From an archaeon (lineage in GTDB: Archaea > B1Sed10-29 > WALL01), in the NCBI GenBank assembly GCA_030592525.1, contig JAUVIW010000055.1:1-6338 (forward strand): a DNA stretch of 6,338 nucleotides. The letters are read 5' to 3'. Below, piece after piece: positions 1 to 4,999 of the stretch (position 1 is the stretch's first letter; the number at the start of each line of letters is the position of its first letter). A program made the position numbers and the translations under genes. The notes beneath the pieces were generated by a model that ran no database searches, was not told where the DNA came from, and was given only the letters and a program-made list of their open reading frames with translations.

Positions 1-1
1 A

Positions 2-637
2 GAGATACGAAAGCAACACCCAAAATTAAAGAGCATAATGCTCAAAACAGAAAACGAAGCAGTCGACAAGATGGCCCAAGACGCAGGGTATGATATGCTT
101 GGCACTGTTAAGATATATGACGAAAACGAGCGGCTATGGCAGAAGACACTCAAGGACCACGAGCTGCACAGGAACTCAGAGATAGAGAGAAAGGACTCAA
201 CAATACACTACGATGTTTACTTGCCATTGGGCTCGAGGATGCGGAAGACAAAGGCGCTGAACAGGACTGGGTTCGTTAAAATGTTCAAGGCTGATTTACC
301 GACTAATCTCAATGGTGATTTACCAAAAAGCGTGAGGGCGCTTGGGCTGAAACGGAACAGCAAGAGCCTGCTAGTTACGTTCAAGCCTTTTTACGAGCAG
401 CTCAAAGAGAGGGAGCCGAAGAAGCCGACCGGATTCGGGCTCAAGGTCATGAGAACGCTTGAGAAGAGGGTTCTCAGGGAGCATCCGGAAATCAGCAGCC
501 TCATCGTATGGACGCACAAGAACAGGAAGGGCATGAACACGCTCGCCAAGAGAGCGGGGTTCACCAGGATACCTGAAAAGGATGACAAGCCCAGTGGGTA
601 TCACACGTGGGTGAAAAAGCTGGAGAGGCGAAAATGA
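2..637 (+). CDS. GNAT-like repeat protein, 5'-partial (C-terminal part of a longer gene)
   Basis: Function not established. The reading frame is open to the left window edge, and the 12 codons before the first ATG (base 38) belong to the fold: they contain the HP-K-L-K-S-I element that recurs later, so the true start lies upstream. Two modules are visible. The first is only a C-terminal tail (HPKLKS, then an A-Q-D-A-G-Y element). The second is complete: a Y-D-V-Y-L-P strand (residues 58-63 counted from base 38), a GFG turn (132-134), a helix, HPEISSLIV (149-157), N162, LAKRAGF (169-175) and a final WVKKL. G-x-G before a helix and N...LAK+xGF resemble motifs A and B of GNAT acetyltransferases; this is inference from pattern. 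The protein is strongly basic. It overlaps the next gene by ATGA (634-637), so the two are probably translated together and are related by duplication. Confidence 0.72.
   Translation, partial: EIRKQHPKLKSIMLKTENEAVDKMAQDAGYDMLGTVKIYDENERLWQKTLKDHELHRNSEIERKDSTIHYDVYLPLGSRMRKTKALNRTGFVKMFKADLPTNLNGDLPKSVRALGLKRNSKSLLVTFKPFYEQLKEREPKKPTGFGLKVMRTLEKRVLREHPEISSLIVWTHKNRKGMNTLAKRAGFTRIPEKDDKPSGYHTWVKKLERRK
622..628 (+). promoter_or_regulatory. Ribosome binding site of second GNAT-like gene
   Basis: GGAGAGG lies 5 bases before the ATG at 634, inside the end of the preceding gene. It supports the ATG at 634 over the in-frame GTG at 607, which would lie upstream of this site. Confidence 0.6.
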
Positions 638-1638
638 AAGGCAAGCGCGTAATGCTAAAGAGAAGGAAGAAAGTGGAAGTTGAAGAGCTTACACAGTACT
701 CTGTGCACCTGCTGCCCAAGCCAATCAAGCTAAGTGAAGCGAAGAAAAAGGACTTTGTTAAGAGCGGGGAAATTGGCATATTCCGCAGGAAAATAGGCAA
801 ATGGATTGGATCAAACAAGGCTAAAAAACTTGAGATGGATGTTAACAGCGAAGTTGTTGACGTAGGGCTTGCGCCATACAACAAGCTGTTTCAGGATAAG
901 GATTCCCCGCATAAACACAAAGTGAAAGACGGTGGGATAGTCAGCTTAGGCTACGGCCAGGAAATACTAAAAGAGCTCGAAAGGGAAGTGATTGAGAACC
1001 ACCCCAAAGTAAAAGGCATAGGGATGGAAACAAAAAACCCAGTTGTCAACAAGCTAGCGAAAAAGCTGGGATACGAGCTTGTCCGTATTAATAGAGATAA
1101 GCTGTTTGCTGATACATACACGTGGGTTAAGTGCATACGGAAAAAGCCCATCAAGAAACGAGTCATGCTCAAGCGCGCCAAGAAAAAAGATGACCTGAAA
1201 AATTTAGTCTACCATGTCTACCTGCCGCACAAGGTTGATGAGAAGACAGGGGAACCATTGACATACCATAAGACAGGGAAAGTGCTGCTTTTCAAAGACA
1301 TAATCCAAAAGCGGCTGGATGGCAGGCTTCCACACAGTGCTAAGGAAGCAGGCATAAAGTGGGGTGACAAGTGTTTCGAGGTATCGATGTACCCCTACGA
1401 AGATGCCTATGGCAGTAACCCGCCAAAAATAGGGATGGGGCACGAGATTTACCAGGAGCTTGAGAAGAGGATACTCAAGAACCACCCTGATATTGATGCG
1501 CTGGTTATGCTAACAAGCCATGATAATGCAGAGAGGATACCCCAGGATATGGGGTTCACCCACGTGCACGAGCTGGGCAGGTTGAGTAGGCTTGGATTCA
1601 GATACTACGTGAAAAAGCTCAAAAAGCCCAAGAAATGA
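634..1638 (+). CDS. Tandem GNAT-like two-module protein (334 aa)
   Basis: Function not established. The protein is two copies of one module joined head to tail. KRVMLKR occurs at residues 4-10 and again at 175-181, giving a repeat of 171 residues. Each copy has a Y-x-V-x-L-L/P strand (22-28 and 193-198), a G-x-G turn (G106/G108 and G267/G269), a helix with LE+, NHP (122-124 and 283-285), a LAKKLGY or IPQDMGF element (141-147 and 302-308) and a closing aromatic-V-K strand (about 162-166 and 324-328). This is the module seen in the preceding gene. The G-x-G/helix and A...GF pattern suggests the GNAT fold; whether acetyl-CoA is bound cannot be read from the sequence. There is no signal peptide or membrane segment. 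The second copy has lost the Asn and Ala-Lys of the LAKKLG element, so the copies may differ in activity. Start chosen at ATG 634, which forms ATGA with the upstream stop and has a good Shine-Dalgarno; the GTG at 607 is rejected. Confidence 0.75.
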   Translation: MKGKRVMLKRRKKVEVEELTQYSVHLLPKPIKLSEAKKKDFVKSGEIGIFRRKIGKWIGSNKAKKLEMDVNSEVVDVGLAPYNKLFQDKDSPHKHKVKDGGIVSLGYGQEILKELEREVIENHPKVKGIGMETKNPVVNKLAKKLGYELVRINRDKLFADTYTWVKCIRKKPIKKRVMLKRAKKKDDLKNLVYHVYLPHKVDEKTGEPLTYHKTGKVLLFKDIIQKRLDGRLPHSAKEAGIKWGDKCFEVSMYPYEDAYGSNPPKIGMGHEIYQELEKRILKNHPDIDALVMLTSHDNAERIPQDMGFTHVHELGRLSRLGFRYYVKKLKKPKK

Positions 1639-1672
1639 GGGTTAGAAGCCATTTTGAGGGGTTTCGGGCTCC

Positions 1673-1688
1673 AAAACCTTTATAAAGG
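1673..1688 (+). promoter_or_regulatory. Archaeal promoter (BRE/TATA) of the S13 cluster
   Basis: TTTATAAA (1679-1686) is a near-ideal archaeal TATA box, preceded by A-rich and CC bases (1673-1678) suitable as a BRE. The core CCTTTATAAAGG is a perfect 12-base palindrome. The usual 25-27 base spacing places transcription start near 1706-1710, giving a leader of about 85 nucleotides before the S13 ATG. A second weaker TATA-like stretch (TATATTC, 1691-1697) follows. No competing element was seen in the 155-base gap. Confidence 0.75.
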
Positions 1689-1716
1689 ACTATATTCAGA
1701 ATAATGGCGCTGGGCG

Positions 1717-1730
1717 AGCCCACTCGGGCT
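1717..1730 (+). promoter_or_regulatory. Leader hairpin 1 upstream of S13
   Basis: AGCCC (1717-1721) and GGGCT (1726-1730) form a 5-bp stem with an ACTC loop. An alternative pairing CGAG (1715-1718) with CTCG (1723-1726) excludes it, so two states are possible. The hairpin lies just after the predicted transcript start. Function unknown. Confidence 0.4.
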
Positions 1731-1736
1731 AAGACC

Positions 1737-1758
1737 TCAGAATCAATCCTGATTCTGA
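1737..1758 (+). promoter_or_regulatory. Leader hairpin 2 upstream of S13
   Basis: TCAGAATCA (1737-1745) and TGATTCTGA (1750-1758) are perfect reverse complements with a 4-base ATCC loop, giving a 9-bp stem in the untranslated leader 35 bases before the S13 start. It could be an RNA hairpin bound by a ribosomal protein, or a DNA operator of a dimeric regulator. The sequence alone does not decide. Confidence 0.5.
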
Positions 1759-1793
1759 AACTTAATGCCCTACACTGTATGATAGGTGATAGA

Positions 1794-2312
1794 ATGGCAG
1801 AAGAAGAAAAGAAGAAGAAAGCTCCCGTAGAAGAGCCAGAAGAGGACATAAGGCACATAGTCCGCATCGCAGGCAAGGACCTCGACGGAAAAATGCCGAT
1901 AGGCATCGCCATCACGCGAGTCAAAGGAATCAACCCCAACCTCGCCAGCTCGATAACAAAGACGTTTATCGCGGCAGAAGGGATTCCCGCCAAGACGCGC
2001 ATCGGCGACCTAACCGAAAAGCAGTCAGACAAGCTGCAGGAAATCATAATCGACCCCGTAAAGCACGGGATACCAAAGTGGCAGATGAACCGCAGGAAAA
2101 CAGAGAAAATGGCGGACAAGCATCTCACAGGCCACGACCTGGATTTCGCAGTCAAGGGAAACATCGACGCAGAAAAGAAGTCAAGATCAAACCGCGGAGT
2201 CAGGCACTCACTAGGACTAACGGTGCGCGGACAGCGCACGAGAACATCAGGCCGCAAGGGCACCACTGTCGGTGTTACCAGGCGCAAGAACGTGAAGGGT
2301 TCAGGGAAGTGA
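1794..2312 (+). CDS. rps13: 30S ribosomal protein S13 (uS13)
   Basis: Small-subunit head protein that contacts 16S rRNA and takes part in the bridge to the 50S subunit and in contacts with P-site tRNA. The 172-residue product has the archaeal N-terminal HIVRIAGKDLDG (21-32), the ITRVKGI element (40-46) and the basic family signature NRGVRHSLGLTVRGQRTRTS (133-152) followed by GRKGTTVGVTRRK. It carries about 18 extra charged N-terminal residues rich in Glu and Lys and is longer than the roughly 150 residues usual for archaea. ATG 1794 is chosen because GGTGAT (1785-1790) lies just upstream and the family homology begins near residue 20. The in-frame ATG at 1704 sits at or before the predicted transcript start, and the ATG at 1779 has no ribosome binding site. 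It is the first gene of the cluster, behind its own TATA promoter, and S4 follows after 5 bases. Confidence 0.95.
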   Translation: MAEEEKKKKAPVEEPEEDIRHIVRIAGKDLDGKMPIGIAITRVKGINPNLASSITKTFIAAEGIPAKTRIGDLTEKQSDKLQEIIIDPVKHGIPKWQMNRRKTEKMADKHLTGHDLDFAVKGNIDAEKKSRSNRGVRHSLGLTVRGQRTRTSGRKGTTVGVTRRKNVKGSGK

Positions 2313-2317
2313 TTTGA

Positions 2318-2935
2318 ATGGGTGACCCAAAGAAACTAAGGAAAAAGTTCGCTAAGCCGAAGAGGCCGTACGAAAAGGAAAGGATTGAAGGGGAGAACCG
2401 GCTAGTCACGGAATACGGGCTCAAGAACAAGCGTGAAGTATGGAGAGCAAACAGCAGAGTAAGGCGCTGGAGGTTCATCGCACGCCAGCTGCAGGCAGAC
2501 AAGACAAGCAAGAGAGAAGTGAGGTTCAACGAGCTCATGAACACGCTCAAGAAGTACGCACTCGCACATGAGGGCACGACCCTTGATGACGTGCTCACAC
2601 TAGACGTTACGGACCTGCTCTCAAGGCGCTTGCAGACGCTTGTATACAAAAAAGGCCTAGCCAACACGCCCAAGCAATCAAGGCAGTTCATTGTGCACGG
2701 AAAAATAGCCGTAGACGGAAAAAAGGTTACAGCACCAAGCTACCTCGTCACCACGACAGACGAGGGAATGATTGGGTACTACGGAAAGCCACCAGAGTTT
2801 GAGAAGAAAGCTGCGGGAGCAACCGACGTTGGATTGGAAGCAGTGCCAAAGGCGCCGTCAACAAAGCCAATAGTGCCCTCAACCAAGCCCACAGTGCCTT
2901 CAACTAAGCCATCTGTACCAGGGGTGAAAAAATGA
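2318..2935 (+). CDS. rps4: 30S ribosomal protein S4 (uS4) with a repeat tail
   Basis: Primary 16S rRNA-binding protein that starts assembly of the 30S body. The 205-residue product opens with the archaeal [11 protein letters not shown] and has [11 protein letters not shown] (33-43) and an S4 RNA-binding domain at about 102-150 ([20 protein letters not shown], then [12 protein letters not shown]). After the usual end near residue 160 there is an Ala- and Pro-rich extension with three heptads [14 protein letters not shown] and PSTKPSV (180-200), ending PGVKK. The tail is probably unstructured and not needed for the conserved fold. The start codon follows GTGAT, which contains the S13 stop codon. 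The gene overlaps S11 by ATGA. Identity is certain; the role of the tail is unknown. Confidence 0.96.
   Translation: MGDPKKLRKKFAKPKRPYEKERIEGENRLVTEYGLKNKREVWRANSRVRRWRFIARQLQADKTSKREVRFNELMNTLKKYALAHEGTTLDDVLTLDVTDLLSRRLQTLVYKKGLANTPKQSRQFIVHGKIAVDGKKVTAPSYLVTTTDEGMIGYYGKPPEFEKKAAGATDVGLEAVPKAPSTKPIVPSTKPTVPSTKPSVPGVKK
2855..2917 (+). repeat. Three 21-base in-frame repeats (PSTKPxV) in rps4
   Basis: Three consecutive 21-base units encode [14 protein letters not shown] and PSTKPSV. The Pro and Thr codons differ at third positions between units (CCG/CCC/CCT and ACA/ACC/ACT), while Pro, Ser, Thr, Lys, Pro and Val are kept. This suggests an older duplication maintained at protein level. Confidence 0.85.
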
Positions 2936-3321
2936 CTGGAGAAAGATGGGGTGTAGCACACATCTACGCTTCCATGAACAACACAATCATCACGATAACC
3001 GATGCAACAGGGGCAGAGACCATCGCCAAGTGTTCAGGCGGAATGGTCGTTGACTCCGGCTCAAAGCAGAGCTCACCATACGCGGCGATGGCAGCTGCAC
3101 AGAAAGCAGCAGACATCGCGCTCGCCAAAGGGATTACAGGCGTGCACGTGAGGATACGCGCCGTGGGTGGCTCGCGCACAAAGCAGCCGGGGCCAGGCGC
3201 CCAATCAGCAGTGCGTGCACTTACACGCGCCGGGCTACGCATCGGAAACATCGAGGACGTTACGCCAATACCGCACGACGGGACCAGGTCCAAGGGCGGC
3301 AAGAAAGGAAGGAGGAAGTGA
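2932..3321 (+). CDS. rps11: 30S ribosomal protein S11 (uS11)
   Basis: Protein of the 30S platform near the mRNA exit and Shine-Dalgarno helix. The 129-residue product matches the archaeal family along its length: [13 protein letters not shown] (6-18), [17 protein letters not shown] (24-40), SSPYAAM (47-53), and the signature [20 protein letters not shown] (83-102) then [17 protein letters not shown] and a basic end. ATG 2932 overlaps the S4 stop as ATGA, and GGGGTGA (2921-2927) is the binding site, placed inside the last codons of S4. RpoD follows 5 bases after the stop codon. Nothing unusual in the protein. Confidence 0.97.
   Translation: MTGERWGVAHIYASMNNTIITITDATGAETIAKCSGGMVVDSGSKQSSPYAAMAAAQKAADIALAKGITGVHVRIRAVGGSRTKQPGPGAQSAVRALTRAGLRIGNIEDVTPIPHDGTRSKGGKKGRRK
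3311..3315 (+). promoter_or_regulatory. Ribosome binding site of rpoD
   Basis: GGAGG lies 11 bases before ATG 3327, within the last codons of S11. The in-frame GTG at 3318 is only 2 bases downstream, too close to be used, which decides the start. Confidence 0.6.
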
Positions 3322-3326
3322 GAGCC

Positions 3327-4088
3327 ATGAAAATCAAGGTCATTGAGGAAACCCCAACGCACATGAAGCTGCTTATGGTTGACACACTCCCAGCAGTCGC
3401 AAACGCCATCCGCAGGACAGTCCTAGGAGAAGTTCCAGTCATGGCTGTGGACACAGTTACCATGTACGAAAACACAAGCGTTATGTTCGACGAATACATC
3501 GCTCACCGTATTGGGCTGGTTCCCCTCACCACAGACCTGAAGACATACAAGAACCCGGCGGACTGCTGCGACGGCAACTGCTCTTCATGCAGCGTTGACC
3601 TGAACCTTGACGAGTCCGGGCCAAAAGTAGTTTACTCAAGCTCAATGAAGACTACGGACCCCAAAGTCAAGCCCGTAAGCGGAAAAATCCCGATTATAGA
3701 GCTCGGCCCAGGAGAACGCATAAGGTTCGAGGCAAAAGCAGTGCTCGGAAACGGCCAAGGCCACGCCAAGTGGCAGGTCGGCAACGCACACTACAGCTAT
3801 ATCAGCGATGTCCCTCAAAGCAACAGCATCTGCCCGATATGCGAGACAGAAGTCAAGGGGAAGAAAGGGGACGCAGAGCCCGGAAGCAAGGGATGGGAGC
3901 CCAATGTTTGCACATCATGCAAGAAAGCACTCACTGCCGTAGGCAAAAAGAAGATGCCGACCAAAAAGGACAGGACCGGATTCATATTCACCATTGAAAC
4001 CAACGGCCAAATGACCGCAAGACAAGCAATTCAAACAGCGATTAACATATTGGGTGACAAGGTGAAAAAATTGGAGAGCCAACTATGA
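3327..4088 (+). CDS. rpoD: DNA-directed RNA polymerase subunit D (RpoD / Rpo3)
   Basis: Counterpart of bacterial alpha and eukaryotic Rpb3; it pairs with subunit L and, with N and P, forms the platform on which RNA polymerase assembles. The 253-residue product has the alpha-family dimerisation motif (AVANAIRRTVLGEVP, 23-37), ENTSVMFDEYIAHRIGLVPL (48-67) and a C-terminal dimerisation strand and helix (TGFIFTIETNGQMTARQAI, 217-235). A loop CC-DGN-C-SS-C (Cys80, 81, 85, 88) corresponds to the zinc loop of Rpb3. The extra middle domain carries CPIC (169-172) and CTSC (195-198) separated by 22 residues. Many archaeal D subunits hold ferredoxin-type Fe-S cysteines here; this spacing looks more like a zinc ribbon (inference). 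The start at ATG 3327 gives the usual MKIKVIE opening. tRNA-Leu begins 5 bases after the stop. Confidence 0.96.
   Translation: MKIKVIEETPTHMKLLMVDTLPAVANAIRRTVLGEVPVMAVDTVTMYENTSVMFDEYIAHRIGLVPLTTDLKTYKNPADCCDGNCSSCSVDLNLDESGPKVVYSSSMKTTDPKVKPVSGKIPIIELGPGERIRFEAKAVLGNGQGHAKWQVGNAHYSYISDVPQSNSICPICETEVKGKKGDAEPGSKGWEPNVCTSCKKALTAVGKKKMPTKKDRTGFIFTIETNGQMTARQAIQTAINILGDKVKKLESQL
4042..4051 (+). promoter_or_regulatory. Possible weak internal promoter for tRNA-Leu / L18e group
   Basis: TTAACATATT inside the end of rpoD is a loose TATA-like match. A start about 26 bases on, near 4073, would lie about 20 bases before the tRNA. No BRE is evident. Read-through from the S13 promoter is equally possible. 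Confidence 0.2.
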
Positions 4089-4093
4089 AACAC

Positions 4094-4180
4094 GCGGGGG
4101 TGTCGGAGCGGTCAAACGAGCTAGGTTGAGGGCCTAGTGGCTTAGTGCCTACGCGTGTTCAAATCACGTCCCCCGCACCA
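4094..4180 (+). tRNA. tRNA-Leu, anticodon GAG, CCA encoded
   Basis: Reads leucine codons CUC and CUU. Folded by eye: a 7-bp acceptor stem GCGGGGG/CCCCCGC without mismatches, a D-stem TCG/CGA, an anticodon stem CTAGG/CCTAG with loop TTGAGGG (GAG at 4128-4130, U33 present), a long variable arm with GGC/GCC stem typical of leucine tRNAs, a T-stem GCGTG/CACGT (one G-U pair) with loop TTCAAAT, discriminator A and genomic CCA. No intron. The D-stem starts with U10-A25 rather than the usual G10. It lies 5 bases after rpoD and ahead of L18e, the arrangement known from the Haloarcula S9 operon, so it is probably cut from a longer transcript. Confidence 0.96.
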
Positions 4181-4236
4181 CTACCATCGTGAGAACGATG
4201 GTAGAACCATCGTCGAAACGACGGTAATACCATCGT
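4181..4236 (+). repeat. 23-base tandem hairpin repeat directly after tRNA-Leu
   Basis: ACCATCGT occurs at 4183, 4206 and 4229, an exact 23-base period. The first unit forms a perfect hairpin starting on the base after CCA: CTACCATCGT (4181-4190), GNRA-type loop GAGA, ACGATGGTAG (4195-4204). The second unit forms an 8-position stem with one A-C mismatch around CGAA (4206-4225). The third copy has no partner and could compete with the others. Possible roles are tRNA 3' processing signal, terminator or attenuator, or protein binding site for the L18e group; none is proven. Confidence 0.7.
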
Positions 4237-4256
4237 AATATTCACAACCGACGAGT

Positions 4257-4271
4257 AACCCCCCCGGGGTT
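4257..4271 (+). promoter_or_regulatory. GC-rich hairpin before the L18e ribosome binding site
   Basis: AACCCC (4257-4262) can pair with GGGGTT (4266-4271) around a CCC loop, 6 bases before the GGAGG of L18e. It could act on translation or as the base of a leader structure. The short tight loop makes stability uncertain. Confidence 0.35.
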
Positions 4272-4277
4272 GCGGAA

Positions 4278-4282
4278 GGAGG
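4278..4282 (+). promoter_or_regulatory. Ribosome binding site of L18e
   Basis: GGAGG lies 8 bases before ATG 4291, and a TAA stop in the same frame at 4285-4287 rules out any longer start. This fixes the short form of L18e. Confidence 0.8.
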
Positions 4283-4290
4283 AATAAAAA

Positions 4291-4566
4291 ATGACAGAAA
4301 ATCAAAAGACCCCGCTCGCAAGACTGCTTGCGAAAAGTAAAATGAAAGCCGAAGTCAATATCGGCAAGATTGACAAGCTAACAAAAGAAGGAGACACCAT
4401 TGCAGTGCCGGGAAAGGTACTGGGCAACGGGTCCCTCACTCACTCAGTGAACGTGGCTGCAAACTCGTTCTCCAAGAGCGCCGCTGAAAAGATTAAGGGC
4501 GCTGGAGGCAAGGCAATGGCGCTGAAGGAGCTCAAGGAAACCAAGAATGTGAGGCTGATGGCATGA
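4291..4566 (+). CDS. rpl18e: 50S ribosomal protein L18e (eL18), short form
   Basis: Large-subunit protein found in archaea and eukaryotes, absent from bacteria. The 91-residue product has the family core VNIGKIDKLTKEGDTIAVPG (22-41), KVLGNGSL (42-49), VAANSFSKSAAEKI (55-68) and the ending NVRLM. Archaeal members usually have about 115-120 residues; here most of the N-terminal helix region, including the usual W-R-R-V-A element, is missing. The TAA upstream in the same frame shows this is not a misplaced start. The core is intact, so the gene is judged functional. It opens the L18e-L13-S9-RpoN run and overlaps L13 by ATGA. Confidence 0.93.
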   Translation: MTENQKTPLARLLAKSKMKAEVNIGKIDKLTKEGDTIAVPGKVLGNGSLTHSVNVAANSFSKSAAEKIKGAGGKAMALKELKETKNVRLMA

Positions 4567-4994
4567 AGGTAATAGATGCTACTGAAGCAATTCTAGGGCG
4601 CCTAGCGGCAAAGACCGCAAAGGACCTCCTCAACGGAGAGGATGTAGTCATCATCAATGCGGAGAAGGCGATTATCACCGGCCGCAAAGAGACAACTTAT
4701 GCCAGGTACAAGCAGCTCGTAGACCGCGCTGACCGCGCGAACCCAACGCACGGGCCGCACTTCCCGCGCAGGCCGGATATGCTCCTAAAGAGGACTGTCA
4801 GGGGCATGATTAACTACAAGAGCAAGCGTGGCAAGGCAGCGCTCCGCAAGCTCCGCGTGTACATCGGAATGCCGCAGGAATACGATGGCAAAGCACAGCC
4901 CACGGAAGCTAGGGCTAGAGGCACAACCTCAAGGCACGTTACAATAGAGGAGCTAAGCACATGGCTAGGGTGGAAGAACCCCCTTAAGGAGTGA
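4563..4994 (+). CDS. rpl13: 50S ribosomal protein L13 (uL13)
   Basis: Early-assembling 23S rRNA-binding protein of the 50S subunit. The 143-residue product shows the archaeal family pattern: an opening VIDATEAILGRLAAKTAK (3-20), VVIINAEKAIITG (28-40), PHFPRRPDMLLKRTVRGM (65-82), then INYKSKRGKAALRKLRVYIG (83-102) and MP. Length is normal. ATG 4563 forms ATGA with the L18e stop, and GAGG (4551-4554) sits 8 bases upstream. The last codons and stop (AAGGAGTGA) form the S9 ribosome binding site. Confidence 0.96.
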   Translation: MKVIDATEAILGRLAAKTAKDLLNGEDVVIINAEKAIITGRKETTYARYKQLVDRADRANPTHGPHFPRRPDMLLKRTVRGMINYKSKRGKAALRKLRVYIGMPQEYDGKAQPTEARARGTTSRHVTIEELSTWLGWKNPLKE

Positions 4995-4999
4995 TACAA

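Noticed and set aside
1639..1672. A terminator after the GNAT-like genes
   Set aside because: Only short T-runs and no convincing stem are seen, so no call is made.
1704..1793. A 30-residue N-terminal extension of S13 from ATG 1704
   Set aside because: The TATA box at 1679-1686 puts the transcript start at or after this ATG, the region holds hairpins, and a binding site precedes ATG 1794.
1619..2287. Long antisense open frame (222 codons, - strand) across S13 and its promoter
   Set aside because: It lies opposite a certain ribosomal protein gene, shows no recognisable domain, and its length follows from the codon bias of the + strand gene.
2078..2317. Open frame of 79 codons overlapping S13 on the + strand
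   Set aside because: Its basic, low-complexity product is a shifted reading of the S13 signature region.
3770..3997. Open frame of 75 codons inside rpoD on the + strand
   Set aside because: Out of frame with RpoD, whose cysteine domain is read through here, and without a plausible binding site.
4181..4236. A CRISPR-like array, because of the regular 23-base spacing
   Set aside because: There are only two and a third units, the spacers are part of the hairpins and near-identical, and no cas genes are present.
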